DNA of 64,000 bases from Lysobacterales bacterium (GTDB lineage Bacteria > Pseudomonadota > Gammaproteobacteria > Xanthomonadales > SZUA-36). Position 1 is the stretch's first letter; each line of letters opens with the position of its first letter. Below, piece by piece: positions 8,655 through 17,431 of the stretch. Both the position numbers and the translations under genes were made by a program. The notes beneath the pieces were generated by a model. The model was not told the DNA's origin. It saw only the letters and a list, made by a program, of their open reading frames with translations, and searched no databases. The stretch lies in the NCBI GenBank assembly GCA_021648045.1, contig JAKITM010000001.1, positions 1 through 64,000 of the forward strand, read 5' to 3'.

Positions 8655-8695
8655 TTGACCGTGATCAAGCGTATTTAACGCCGGTTAACTATAAT
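8655..8695 (+). promoter_or_regulatory. FNR/DNR-type box and -10 of the TonB receptor gene
   Basis: TTGACCGTGATCAA (8655-8668) is a CRP/FNR-family half-site pair (TTGAC-N4-ATCAA). A perfect TATAAT lies at 8690-8695. The box centre at 8661.5 is about 28.5 bp from the -10 start, close to the class II position (-41.5). The same arrangement recurs at three other promoters in the island. Confidence 0.72.
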
Positions 8696-8737
8696 CCTAT
8701 TTGATTATTTAACCCCGTTCCAATGCGAGTTATTTTT

Positions 8738-10924
8738 ATGAATAAAAACCCCACCTGCTTGTGTCTTGGTGCTTTGTTGCTACCATTTACACTTAACGCT
8801 GCAGATACCGAAAGCGTCGATCAACAGGAGATAACTGAACTATCACCGATGGTGGTTATTGCCAGTAAAATTTCTCGCCCGCTAGCCGATGTCGCCGGTT
8901 CGGTTACGGTTATTGATGCGCTGGAAATTGAACGCAACAGTGCGCAGAGTATCGATGATATGTTGCGCTACCAGCCGGGTATCAATATCGACAGCGCAGG
9001 CACCCGCTTTGGTGGCGAAGGGCTAAATATTCGTGGTATCGGCGGTAATCGCGTGGTGATGGAAATCGACGGTGTTCCGGTGCAGTCACAGTTCTCTCTG
9101 AGTAATTTTTCCAATACCGGTCGCGATACCTTGGAAGTTGAAACCATTAAACGGGTTGAGATTCTCAGCGGACCGGCATCCACGCTGTATGGTTCCCGGG
9201 CGATAGGCGGGGTGATGGCAGTTACCACCTGGGACCCTGATGATTTAGTCGGTTATACGGGTATAGGTGTGCGTACAAAAGCTGGGTATAACAGTGTTGA
9301 CAATAGTTGGATCGCTACGGGTGGAGTTGCCTGGCAACATGAAAACACCGGTTTACTGGCGTTTTACAGCCGCCGGGTTGGCCATGAAGTTGAGAATATG
9401 GCAGATAAGGAATTTCCCGATGATAAACAAGACTGGAATAGCGACAGTTTACTGACTAAGTTTGTCTGGGACAGCGCCACTGGCAACCGCCTGCGGATGA
9501 CCTACAACGGCTTCCGTAAGGATGCACAAACGGATATTCGCTCTTTACTGGGTACGGGCCGCTTTCGCAGCACTACCGAGCTCAGAGGGGATGACGCTAA
9601 CAGCAGCGATCTACTGGCGCTGGACTATAGTTTCAGTACAGACTGGCTGGATCAAGGTGTGGCCAGAGTTTTCTATCAGGATGCAGCGACTGTACAAAAA
9701 ACATTTGAAACTCGTGCAGGTAGGCGGCCTGCACAAATTGATCGGCAATTTTACTTTGATGATTCGATCTTTGGGCTAGAACTGAACGGTTTCCGCCAGC
9801 ATATTACCGGGTCATGGGTACATAATCTCGGTTTCGGGGTGGAATATCAGGAAAATAAAATTCGTGAAAAAAGGGACGCGCTCTCAACCAACCTGATCAC
9901 CGGTGAGGTAACGAATATTCTTTTGGGTGAGGTCTATCCGACCCGTGATTTCCCCATTTCTACAACTCGTGAAACGAGCCTATTCATCCATGATGAAATT
10001 GAATTAGGCGACACCGGCTGGCGCTTGATTCCAGGCTTGCGCTACGACGACTACCAGATGAGCCCAACAAGAGATTCGGTTTACGATACCAATAACGCTG
10101 ATGTTGTAATTAGTCATGTCAGTGATGACGGGTTTTCACCAAAGCTGGGTGTTTTGTATCGCCTAGCTAAGGACTGGAGTCTATTTGGGCAATATGCCCG
10201 TGGGTTTCGGGCACCGCCGTCCCAGGATATCAATCGATCGCTGTATCTGCCGCTGTTTAAATATCGGGTACTACCCAATCCGGATTTGCGCTCGGAAACC
10301 TCCGATGGCCTTGAGTTTGGAATCCGTCAGAGCAGTCGCGCAGACAGCTTTAGCGTCTCGGTGTTCTGGACTGAGTATGTGGATTTTATTGAGTCTGCGG
10401 CCTTGCTGGGTTTTGATTCTGCCAGTGGCGAGCTGCGTTTTCAGTCACGCAATATTACTGATGCCCGCATCTATGGTGCTGAAATTCAGTGGCAACAATC
10501 ACTGGAACAGCTTGTTGAAGGCTTGAGTTTTGAGGGTGGAGCCTATTGGTCCCGGGGTGAAAACCTTGACAATGATCAACCACTCAATACGGTGTCACCA
10601 CCTCAACTGGTCGCCGGCCTGAATTGGTCATCAGCAAACCAGCGTTTTCGAACGGCGTTAATCACTACATTTACCGCAGCACAAAAGCGCATTGATGAGA
10701 CAGATGCTGATAGGTTTGCGACCCCAAGTTACGCTATTTTAGACTTTACCGTGGGCTGGGAAATCAGTCAGTCTGTTCGTCTTGATGCGGGTATTTTCAA
10801 CCTTCTGGACAAGCAATACTGGCGCTGGAGTGATGTTTCGAAGTTTGCCCCCGATGATCCCGTTATTGAGGTGCTTTCACGGCCGGGAAGGAACATCTCA
10901 GTTAACTTAAAAATACTGAGGTAA
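8738..10924 (+). CDS. TonB-dependent outer-membrane receptor, heme-receptor type
   Basis: A 728-residue receptor with a signal peptide (residues 1-22, ending LNAAD), a TonB-box-like ELSPMVVIAS stretch, a plug domain (GSVTVIDALEIERN, RGIGGNRVVMEIDGVPV, VEILSGPASTLYGSRAIGG) and a beta-barrel ending in the short strand NISVNLKIL. The FRAP (GFRAPPSQD) and NPDL boxes are those of heme/hemoglobin receptors, though the His usually found between them is not seen. Its FNR/DNR-type promoter puts it in the same regulon as nirS, so heme or metal supply for the multiheme and heme-copper enzymes is a reasonable inference. I prefer the ATG at 8738 over 8723 because it gives a clean signal peptide. Confidence 0.85.
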   Translation: MNKNPTCLCLGALLLPFTLNAADTESVDQQEITELSPMVVIASKISRPLADVAGSVTVIDALEIERNSAQSIDDMLRYQPGINIDSAGTRFGGEGLNIRGIGGNRVVMEIDGVPVQSQFSLSNFSNTGRDTLEVETIKRVEILSGPASTLYGSRAIGGVMAVTTWDPDDLVGYTGIGVRTKAGYNSVDNSWIATGGVAWQHENTGLLAFYSRRVGHEVENMADKEFPDDKQDWNSDSLLTKFVWDSATGNRLRMTYNGFRKDAQTDIRSLLGTGRFRSTTELRGDDANSSDLLALDYSFSTDWLDQGVARVFYQDAATVQKTFETRAGRRPAQIDRQFYFDDSIFGLELNGFRQHITGSWVHNLGFGVEYQENKIREKRDALSTNLITGEVTNILLGEVYPTRDFPISTTRETSLFIHDEIELGDTGWRLIPGLRYDDYQMSPTRDSVYDTNNADVVISHVSDDGFSPKLGVLYRLAKDWSLFGQYARGFRAPPSQDINRSLYLPLFKYRVLPNPDLRSETSDGLEFGIRQSSRADSFSVSVFWTEYVDFIESAALLGFDSASGELRFQSRNITDARIYGAEIQWQQSLEQLVEGLSFEGGAYWSRGENLDNDQPLNTVSPPQLVAGLNWSSANQRFRTALITTFTAAQKRIDETDADRFATPSYAILDFTVGWEISQSVRLDAGIFNLLDKQYWRWSDVSKFAPDDPVIEVLSRPGRNISVNLKILR

Positions 10925-10952
10925 TCATGTGCTTAAACCAGTAAATTTTAAA

Positions 10953-10985
10953 CCAAAAACCCGACATAAAAATTGGGTTTTTTTA
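10953..10985 (+). terminator. Rho-independent terminator after the TonB receptor
   Basis: AAAACCCGA and TTGGGTTTT arms are followed by a run of seven Ts. It lies 30 bp after the receptor stop and just before the next regulatory box. Confidence 0.75.
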
Positions 10986-10995
10986 GGCTTTTTAA

Positions 10996-11036
10996 TTGAC
11001 CGAAGTCAAGTCCTGTATTTGCCATAGGAGTATTAT
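10996..11036 (+). promoter_or_regulatory. FNR/DNR-type box and -10 of the porin gene
   Basis: TTGACCGAAGTCAA (10996-11009) is a perfect TTGAC-N4-GTCAA palindrome, with TATTAT at 11031-11036 in the class II position. Confidence 0.68.
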
Positions 11037-11092
11037 TAAATAAGTTCTTTAACGACTACAAGTTAAAGGGTTATGAGCCATCAGGAGGCATC

Positions 11093-12331
11093 ATGTTATT
11101 ACTCAAACAAAACAAACTGACGCTTGCATTATTATCAGCAGGCTTATTATTCACTACATCAAACGCGCTGGCAGAAGAGTCAGGTTCTATCGCTGAAGCC
11201 GTTACCGAGGGCAAGGCCCAGGTAACGCTACGCTACCGTTATGAATTCGTTGATCAGGATGGCTTTAGCAAGAATGCCAATGCATCTACTCTACGGACTC
11301 GATTGAACTACCGAACATCCCGCTGGAACGGTTTCAGTGTGTTCGTTGAAGCTGAGAACATCTCGCATGTCATCGTTGATAATTTCAACAGCGGGGCCGG
11401 CACTTCTCCTCCGGGTAAAAGTATCTACCCTGTGGTAGCTGATCCAAAAGGTACCGAAGTTAATCAGGCGTATCTGGATTATAATTTTAACGATAGCAGT
11501 TTCTTACGCGGCGGTCGTCAGCGTATTTTGTTGGATAATCAGCGCTTTGTGGGCGGTGTAGGTTGGCGTCAAAATGAACAAACCTATGACGCTGTTTCAT
11601 ATACCTCTAGCTTCAGCAATAAAGCCAAGTTGTTTGTAGGTTATGTCTGGAATGTGAATCGAATTTTTGGTGGAGATGTACCCGCCGGTGACCATGAGCA
11701 GGACACATTTCTTGCCAACCTAGCTTTTCCGATAGCGGGTGCCGGCAAACTGGTGGGCTACTGGTATGACATTGATAACCAAGATGCAGCCACATTCTCT
11801 ACCAGTACTTTCGGTGCAAAATGGGCGGGTAAAGTCGGTGGTGATGAGGCTAAATTTACCTATGCTCTGGAATACGCTTATCAAACAGACAAAGCCAATA
11901 ACCCAGTAGATTACTCTGCAAAATATTATCGGCTTGATGCCGCGTTTAAATTCCAGCCGCTGACAATCTTCGTCGGTTTTGAATCCTTGGGCGGTGATCA
12001 AAATAGAAGCGGTGCTGCTTTCCGTACCCCATTGGCGACACTGCATGCATTTAACGGCTGGGCGGATAAATTCTTGGCAACGCCGAATGCCGGTCTCAAC
12101 GATTTCTTTGTTGGTGCCAAAGGTGAATTCGGTAAAAATAAATGGACGCTGGTGTATCACGATTTTGCAGCCGAGGATGGCAGTGGTGATTATGGCAGTG
12201 AATTCGACGCGGTATTGGTAACCCCTATCAACAAACATTACAGTTTGTTGTTTAAGGCCGCCTTCTACAGTGGCGATACAGTTTATCCGGATACCACTAA
12301 GCTGTGGTTAATGGCAACAGCAAAATTCTAA
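11093..12331 (+). CDS. Outer-membrane beta-barrel porin, alginate-export-like
   Basis: A 412-residue protein with a typical signal peptide (residues 1-27, cleavage after SNALA), followed by alternating short amphipathic strands (VTLRYRYEFVDQD, FSVFVEAENIS, VNQAYLDYNF, FLRGGRQRILLDNQRFVG) and a C-terminal aromatic residue (LWLMATAKF). This is the pattern of the alginate_exp / OprD-like porin group. It probably forms a diffusion channel for a small solute; nitrite or nitrate is only an inference from its shared promoter type with nirS. A strong AGGAGG ribosome site precedes the ATG. It is separated from nirS by 229 bp and a second promoter. Confidence 0.78.
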   Translation: MLLLKQNKLTLALLSAGLLFTTSNALAEESGSIAEAVTEGKAQVTLRYRYEFVDQDGFSKNANASTLRTRLNYRTSRWNGFSVFVEAENISHVIVDNFNSGAGTSPPGKSIYPVVADPKGTEVNQAYLDYNFNDSSFLRGGRQRILLDNQRFVGGVGWRQNEQTYDAVSYTSSFSNKAKLFVGYVWNVNRIFGGDVPAGDHEQDTFLANLAFPIAGAGKLVGYWYDIDNQDAATFSTSTFGAKWAGKVGGDEAKFTYALEYAYQTDKANNPVDYSAKYYRLDAAFKFQPLTIFVGFESLGGDQNRSGAAFRTPLATLHAFNGWADKFLATPNAGLNDFFVGAKGEFGKNKWTLVYHDFAAEDGSGDYGSEFDAVLVTPINKHYSLLFKAAFYSGDTVYPDTTKLWLMATAKF

Positions 12332-12342
12332 GGGTTTATATT

Positions 12343-12374
12343 TGGCAAGCCTTGGTTGAACCATGGGCTTGTCA
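12343..12374 (+). terminator. Long hairpin after the porin gene
   Basis: TGGCAAGCC and GGCTTGTCA arms, extended by GGTT/AACC, form a stem shortly after the porin stop. No strong T-run follows, so it may be an mRNA-stabilising or factor-dependent structure. Confidence 0.45.
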
Positions 12375-12441
12375 ATTTAAAGCAAAAGTTTATTTCTGCG
12401 GAGACTTCATCCAGGCGAGTTATTGGCGCCAATGCAATTGC

Positions 12442-12483
12442 TTGACGCGAGTCAAGGAGCTAGCTGATCGAATGGTATATAGT
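12442..12483 (+). promoter_or_regulatory. FNR/DNR-type box and -10 of nirS
   Basis: TTGACGCGAGTCAA (12442-12455) is a perfect TTGAC-N4-GTCAA palindrome. TATAGT at 12478-12483 begins exactly 29.5 bp from the box centre, the class II spacing. Regulation by a DNR/NnrR/FNR-type protein responding to NO or low oxygen is the natural reading. Confidence 0.78.
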
Positions 12484-12560
12484 CGATTGCAGAGTCAAGA
12501 ATAAGCAGTAAAAGTAGGTTTCTACAATGCTTATTAGAAAACCATGAGGAGTAAAGTTAG

Positions 12561-14231
12561 ATGAGAACGAATCAGAAAGTTTTATTTAGATCCATGTTAC
12601 TAACGGCGGTTTTTGGCATTGCGGCGGTTACCAGCCCTGTATTTGCCGCAAAAGCCCCGCTTGTCCCACTCAATGAAGCTGAGTTTGACCAAGCAAAAAG
12701 TATGTACTTCCAGCGTTGCGCAGGTTGTCATGGTGTTTTGCGTGTTGGTGCCACCGGTTCAAATCTGGAACCACAGCCAAACGCGGCGAAAAAAAGCAAA
12801 GGTACACTCAAGCTGGGTACCAAGCGGCTGGCCAAGATTATTAAGTACGGTACCGAAGGCGGGATGAATAACTTCGATGATATCTACTCTGACGAACAGA
12901 TTGATTTGTTGGCCAGATATATCCAGATGGAGCCGCCGATTCCACCGGAAATGTCTCTGGCGTTGATGAAAGAACGGCATAAAGTGTATATTGCCCCTGC
13001 GGACTACCCAAGCAAGCCACTACATAACCGCAACTGGAAAAACTTTTTTGTAGTTATCGAAAGGGATGCCGGTAAGGTCGCTATTATCGATGGTGATAAA
13101 CATGAAATCGTTGATCATATTGATACCGGCTATGCGGTACATGTTATTAAAACAGTCGAGAAACATACCACTGAAAAGCCGGTAAATGGTGAGCCTGGTC
13201 GCTTCTGGTATACCCAGGGCCGTGATGGCAAAATGACCAAGATCGATCTTTGGCAGAAGCCTGGAAGCATGCTGGTGGCTGAAGCCCAAATGGCGTATGA
13301 CGCACGCGATGTTGCAGTCTCAGGTGATGGCAAATATGTTATCGGGGGAGGTTACTGGCCACCTCATTTTGTAATCCTCGATGCGGTAACCATGGAGCCC
13401 CTCAAGGTTGTTTCAACTCGTGGTGTCAATGTAGATGGCGAGTATGTAAACGAGGCCCGAGTTGCGGCGATTTACACCACTCCTAACGAACCTACTTTCT
13501 GGGTAGCTGTTAAAGAGTTAGGTCAGATGTGGCAAGTAAATTATTCCGATCTGGATAATTTGGACATTAACATGGTAAACACGGCCAAGTTCCTGCATGA
13601 CGGATTCTTTGATCCAACCGGTCGTTACTTCCAAATTGCAGCCAATGCATCAGATAAAATGGTGATTGTTGATTCTAAAACCGGCAAGCTTACCGCTATG
13701 ATTGATGTGGAAAGCAAGCCTCATCCGGGTCCCGGTGCTAACTGGAATGACCCAAATTGCGGTCCTGTAGGCGGCACCACACATCTGGGAGTTGGCAAAG
13801 TTACCGTTTGGGGCAACGACCCGGCCGGTCGTAAAGACCAGGCCTGGAAAATCTGCTATGTAGTTGATACCGATGGCCCGGGGCTATTTATTCGGACTCA
13901 TCCGACTTCTGATTATGTGTGGGCAGACCAGACACTTCACCCTGAGCCTGTTATTCAGCAGAGTGTGAAAGTGATTTCCAAAGCAACCGGAAAAGTCGTC
14001 AAGACCATCCATGTTACTAAGGAAGAAGGCAAAGTTGCAGTCCACATTGAGTTTAGTGCGGATGGAAGTGAAGTCTGGATTTCTGTATGGAACCGGACAG
14101 ACGCAGGTAATCCTACCGGTGAGATCGTAGTTTATGATGCGAAAACATTTGAAGAGAAAGCTCGTATCAAAGGCTTGACCACACCAACCGGTAAGTTCAA
14201 TGTTACAAATCGTGTTAACCATGTAACTTGA
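12561..14231 (+). CDS. nirS: Cytochrome cd1 nitrite reductase
   Basis: This 556-residue periplasmic protein has a signal peptide (ending VFAAK), a cytochrome c domain with CAGCH at residues 53-57, and an eight-bladed d1-heme propeller. The d1-axial His194 (DTGYAVH) and the active-site His346 (FLHDG) and His408 (GGTTHLG) correspond to His182, His327 and His369 of the Pseudomonas aeruginosa enzyme. GGYWPPHFVI and TPTGKFNV are also family hallmarks. It reduces nitrite to nitric oxide. It is driven by its own FNR/DNR-type promoter and followed by a terminator hairpin. The d1-heme biosynthesis cluster (nirD/L/G/H/J/E) is not next to it, which is unusual; those genes must be elsewhere. Confidence 0.96.
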   Translation: MRTNQKVLFRSMLLTAVFGIAAVTSPVFAAKAPLVPLNEAEFDQAKSMYFQRCAGCHGVLRVGATGSNLEPQPNAAKKSKGTLKLGTKRLAKIIKYGTEGGMNNFDDIYSDEQIDLLARYIQMEPPIPPEMSLALMKERHKVYIAPADYPSKPLHNRNWKNFFVVIERDAGKVAIIDGDKHEIVDHIDTGYAVHVIKTVEKHTTEKPVNGEPGRFWYTQGRDGKMTKIDLWQKPGSMLVAEAQMAYDARDVAVSGDGKYVIGGGYWPPHFVILDAVTMEPLKVVSTRGVNVDGEYVNEARVAAIYTTPNEPTFWVAVKELGQMWQVNYSDLDNLDINMVNTAKFLHDGFFDPTGRYFQIAANASDKMVIVDSKTGKLTAMIDVESKPHPGPGANWNDPNCGPVGGTTHLGVGKVTVWGNDPAGRKDQAWKICYVVDTDGPGLFIRTHPTSDYVWADQTLHPEPVIQQSVKVISKATGKVVKTIHVTKEEGKVAVHIEFSADGSEVWISVWNRTDAGNPTGEIVVYDAKTFEEKARIKGLTTPTGKFNVTNRVNHVT

Positions 14232-14255
14232 TACAACTTGGAAAGAGATGTAAAG

Positions 14256-14297
14256 CGGGCGGGCATAAACAAAATTTATGTCCGCCCATTTTTTCCC
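14256..14297 (+). terminator. Terminator or attenuator after nirS
   Basis: GGGCGGGCATAAA pairs with TTTATGTCCGCCC around a short loop and is followed by ATTTTTTCCC. It would let nirS mRNA exceed that of the next gene, or end it altogether. Confidence 0.8.
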
Positions 14298-14349
14298 AGC
14301 TACCGAAAGTAAATCAGGTATCCGGTGGCAGATATAGGAATAATTAGAA

Positions 14350-16209
14350 ATGATTACCAGTAAAAGCAAGCCCCGTTTCTTGTCCCGTAAAATCATGCTC
14401 GGTTCCTCTGTTGGTGCGGCTTTGTTTTTCATGCTGGTCGGTGTGATTTTTTGGGGCGGCTTTAATACTGCCATGGAGGCCACTAATACAATGGAGTTTT
14501 GTATTTCCTGCCATGAGATGGAAGACAATGTTTATGAAGAATATAAGGAAACAAAGCACTTTCTTAACCGCAGCGGTGTAAGGGCCAGCTGTTCTGACTG
14601 TCATGTTCCGGATCCATGGGTTCACAAGGTAGTCCGGAAAATAAAAGCCAGCAAAGAACTTTTACACAAAGCCCTAGGAACCATTGATACACCAGAAAAA
14701 TTTGATGCCCACCGCCTAGTTATGGCGCGCAGGGTCTGGTCGGCGATGAAGTCAACAGATTCCCGCGAATGCAGAAACTGTCATGATTTTGACTCAATGG
14801 AGCCAGAGGATCAGAAAAAACGCTCGGTGAAGCAGCATTTAGCCGGGATGCAAAGTGGTAATACCTGTATAGATTGTCATAAAGGAATCGCGCATACAAA
14901 AGTTCATGATAAATTAACTGAAGAAGAGCTGGATCAGCTGGCGCTACCTAATCCGGACCTGATCGGTCGCCCTCTAGCGCCGCAATGGCAAGCCTTGCTT
15001 GACGCGGAAAATAATAGTACAGGCAAGCCTGCTAAAGCAACGCTGGTGCCAGTGGTGCAGCCAGAGGCCCCGGTAGATGCAGTTGATGAATCAGCCGCGG
15101 AATCAGCCGCGCAGGCACCTGCCAGCACACCAGATAATGAAACTGAAACTGCAGTACAACTGCCAGCTACAGTTGATACTCAAGCAACTACAGCAACCGT
15201 TACCGATTCTGTGGCTCCGGTGGCTTTGCCAGCAAGCAGTAAAGAAATTGCCTGGGGTGGAATTGAAGCAACTGAAGTGGTTTTGTTTTACCCCGGACAG
15301 TCTTCTATGGAATGGATGCTGAAGGGTAGCGATCATGGCGGTAAAAGAGCGTTTACCAAGGGTGATCGTTGTGTTGAATGCCATGAAGGCGAAGAAGTTG
15401 ATATTGGCAATTTAATTATCAGTGGTGAAAAGCTGGAGCCGACTCCAATAGCGGGTAAGCGCGGTTACATTAATTTGAATATCCAGGCGGCCCACGATAA
15501 AGAGTTTCTGTATATGCGCTTTCAGTGGCAAAATACTGAGCATGTAGCCATTCCCTTTGCCGATGGTGGCAAGCTGGATCCCGACAATCAAATCAAACTG
15601 GCACTGATGCTGGCGACTGATAACGAAGATGATCCAAAAGTTGAATATGCAGAACGAGCCGGTTGCTGGCAGAGCTGCCATCAGGATAACAACGATATGC
15701 CTGATCAGCCTGATAAAGCCAGCCTGACGGGTAGCCCGCTAGCGGCAAGGCTTGATTTAAGCCATGGAGTTACCAAGTATCTTAAAGAGAGCCGTACAGC
15801 AATTGAAATTGAAGGCAGAGATGGTAAGGCGCGTGGCGGCTGGGATAAACTGAAAACAGCGGATGAAATACAGGCAGCGCTTGAGAATGGCTCCTTTATG
15901 GATCTGCTGCGCTATAAATCAGGCACGGGTGAATCCGAAGATGGTTATATTCTTGCAGAGCGGGTGATGACAGGAGGTCAGGGTGTAAGCTTCAATGGTG
16001 AGCTTAAAGACGGCGTGTGGACCGTTGAGATGGTGCGTAAGCTGACTTCAGACCAACCGGGCGACATCAGTATGGCGCTTGATCAGTGGTACAACATCGG
16101 CTTTGCTATTCATGATGACTACTCCAATAGCCGCTTCCATCATGTTTCACTTGGGTTTAAGCTGGGTTTCGATGATGAAGGCGCTGAAATTAATGCGCTA
16201 GCTCAATAA
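14350..16209 (+). CDS. Hexaheme NapC/NirT-ethylbenzene-dehydrogenase heme-domain fusion cytochrome
   Basis: A 619-residue membrane-anchored cytochrome. Residues 16-40 form a single N-terminal transmembrane anchor. Residues 45-180 are a NapC/NirT domain with four CXXCH sites (51-55, 81-85, 141-145, 173-177). Residues 220-298 are a low-complexity Ala/Pro/Thr/Gln linker. The rest resembles the heme-binding domain of cytochrome c-552/DMSO-reductase-type and ethylbenzene dehydrogenase gamma subunits (EB_dh) and carries a fifth CXXCH (341-345) plus a CXXXCH site (CWQSCH, 439-444). NapC/NirT proteins take electrons from quinol to periplasmic reductases. Just downstream of nirS, it is the obvious candidate electron donor to nitrite reductase. 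A plain NirT has only the tetraheme part, so the added domain is notable. Confidence 0.85.
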   Translation: MITSKSKPRFLSRKIMLGSSVGAALFFMLVGVIFWGGFNTAMEATNTMEFCISCHEMEDNVYEEYKETKHFLNRSGVRASCSDCHVPDPWVHKVVRKIKASKELLHKALGTIDTPEKFDAHRLVMARRVWSAMKSTDSRECRNCHDFDSMEPEDQKKRSVKQHLAGMQSGNTCIDCHKGIAHTKVHDKLTEEELDQLALPNPDLIGRPLAPQWQALLDAENNSTGKPAKATLVPVVQPEAPVDAVDESAAESAAQAPASTPDNETETAVQLPATVDTQATTATVTDSVAPVALPASSKEIAWGGIEATEVVLFYPGQSSMEWMLKGSDHGGKRAFTKGDRCVECHEGEEVDIGNLIISGEKLEPTPIAGKRGYINLNIQAAHDKEFLYMRFQWQNTEHVAIPFADGGKLDPDNQIKLALMLATDNEDDPKVEYAERAGCWQSCHQDNNDMPDQPDKASLTGSPLAARLDLSHGVTKYLKESRTAIEIEGRDGKARGGWDKLKTADEIQAALENGSFMDLLRYKSGTGESEDGYILAERVMTGGQGVSFNGELKDGVWTVEMVRKLTSDQPGDISMALDQWYNIGFAIHDDYSNSRFHHVSLGFKLGFDDEGAEINALAQ

Positions 16210-16224
16210 TTGGAAACATTTAAT

Positions 16225-16551
16225 ATGCAGTGGAAAAGTTTCTTGATGGTTTGCCTGCTGGTCATTTTTGCCCAGGAGGTATATGCAGAAGATGCCATAA
16301 CTATTGTAATTATTAAAGACTTCCAGTTCAGCGCAAAAGAAATCACCATCAAGCGCGGGGCTACTGTTCGCTGGGAAAACCAGGAAAAACGCCAATACCA
16401 TAATGTCTGGTTTGAAGCCTCCGGTGAGGAAGAACCGGACTACCTGTTTCCCGATGAATTCTACGAACGGGTGTTCGACAAAATCGGGAGTTTCCCTTAC
16501 CGTTGTGGGCCACATCCAAAAATGACAGGTATTGTGCATGTGATTGAATAA
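16225..16551 (+). CDS. Periplasmic cupredoxin (type 1 copper protein)
   Basis: From the ATG at 16225 the protein has 108 residues: a signal peptide (to about residue 21, YAED) and one cupredoxin domain. The type 1 copper ligands are visible: His59 (QYHNVW) and C-x2-H-x2-M (Cys94, His97, Met100 in YRCGPHPKM). Plastocyanin-like proteins of this size carry single electrons in the periplasm. Between nirS and a CuA-containing reductase, it could donate to either one. A TTG at 16210 would add five residues. The start is only 16 bp after the previous stop, and the 3' end overlaps or abuts the next gene. Confidence 0.85.
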   Translation: MQWKSFLMVCLLVIFAQEVYAEDAITIVIIKDFQFSAKEITIKRGATVRWENQEKRQYHNVWFEASGEEEPDYLFPDEFYERVFDKIGSFPYRCGPHPKMTGIVHVIE

Positions 16552-16558
16552 TCAGTTG

Positions 16559-17407
16559 ATGCCTTTCAATGCTTTTTTAGTTTTTCTGTTAGCACAAGTA
16601 CTGACTACGACAGTTTGTGCAAACCCGCTAAGCCATTCTGCCAATCCCACCACTACAGTAGCTGTATCGGCAGATAAACGCTATCGGATAAGCGCCGTAA
16701 CAGCCTTTGAGTTACAGTTTCAGAATGCGCACACAGGAGAAGTGTTGCATACCCGGGCCGTCAGCGATTTACAGGGCAATAAATCCAGAATTAGTGCGGT
16801 TTATACATTACCGGTAAGAGAAAGCTTCGTTGTGGCACTTACCGATATCGCTGAAATTTGGCAGATTTCATATGCAGATAAACCGCCGCCCGGATTCGCT
16901 GGCTGGGTACATGATTACCGGGTGGATTCAGGTGAAAATGCCATACCAGAGGCCTTTCCCGTGCGTGTGATTCATCTAAATCATCCAGTATTAGACTTGT
17001 TTGTTGACCCGCATGGGGAATTTCTGGTGGGTGTGTCGGCACAAGGAATGCTTCAGGTTATAGACATGGATTTAGCCAGGGTGGTTGCAGATCAGATCAA
17101 AACATCACCGCAACCGTATCCAGGCGGCGCCATGCACTGGGACTACCGGGATGGGGGCTTGCTGGCTGTACCCGACCGGGAAGAAGGTATTGTCAGCCTG
17201 CTCAATATGGATAATTGGAAAGTTATAAAACAAATTAACATCCCCGGGTCTGGAAAGTTTATGACAGACAATGCGGATATTTTAGAGGCTCGTGTACGCA
17301 TAATTTCAGGGTCAAAGCAGGGCCTGATAGTGTCTATTGACAAACACAGGCTGGAGCTGCTTGGGAGCGGTTTGCCAGCAGAGATTAAATCCGGTAGAGT
17401 GAATTAA
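16559..17407 (+). CDS. Short cytochrome d1-type propeller protein (NirF/NirN-like)
   Basis: A 282-residue exported protein (signal peptide to about VCANP) whose body resembles the d1-heme propeller of NirS/NirF/NirN (FVVALTDIAEIWQISY, HLNHPVLDLFVDPHGEFLVG, GGAMHWDYRDGGLLAVP). NirF (about 390 aa) and NirN act in d1-heme assembly; this protein is much shorter and has no CXXCH. It may be a truncated or specialised NirF that carries or inserts d1 heme, or a non-heme scaffold. An upstream TTG at 16544 is in frame and overlaps the cupredoxin gene; the ATG at 16559 gives the better signal peptide. Confidence 0.6.
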   Translation: MPFNAFLVFLLAQVLTTTVCANPLSHSANPTTTVAVSADKRYRISAVTAFELQFQNAHTGEVLHTRAVSDLQGNKSRISAVYTLPVRESFVVALTDIAEIWQISYADKPPPGFAGWVHDYRVDSGENAIPEAFPVRVIHLNHPVLDLFVDPHGEFLVGVSAQGMLQVIDMDLARVVADQIKTSPQPYPGGAMHWDYRDGGLLAVPDREEGIVSLLNMDNWKVIKQINIPGSGKFMTDNADILEARVRIISGSKQGLIVSIDKHRLELLGSGLPAEIKSGRVN

Positions 17408-17431
17408 ATGTCAGCAATTGAAGACGGCTGT

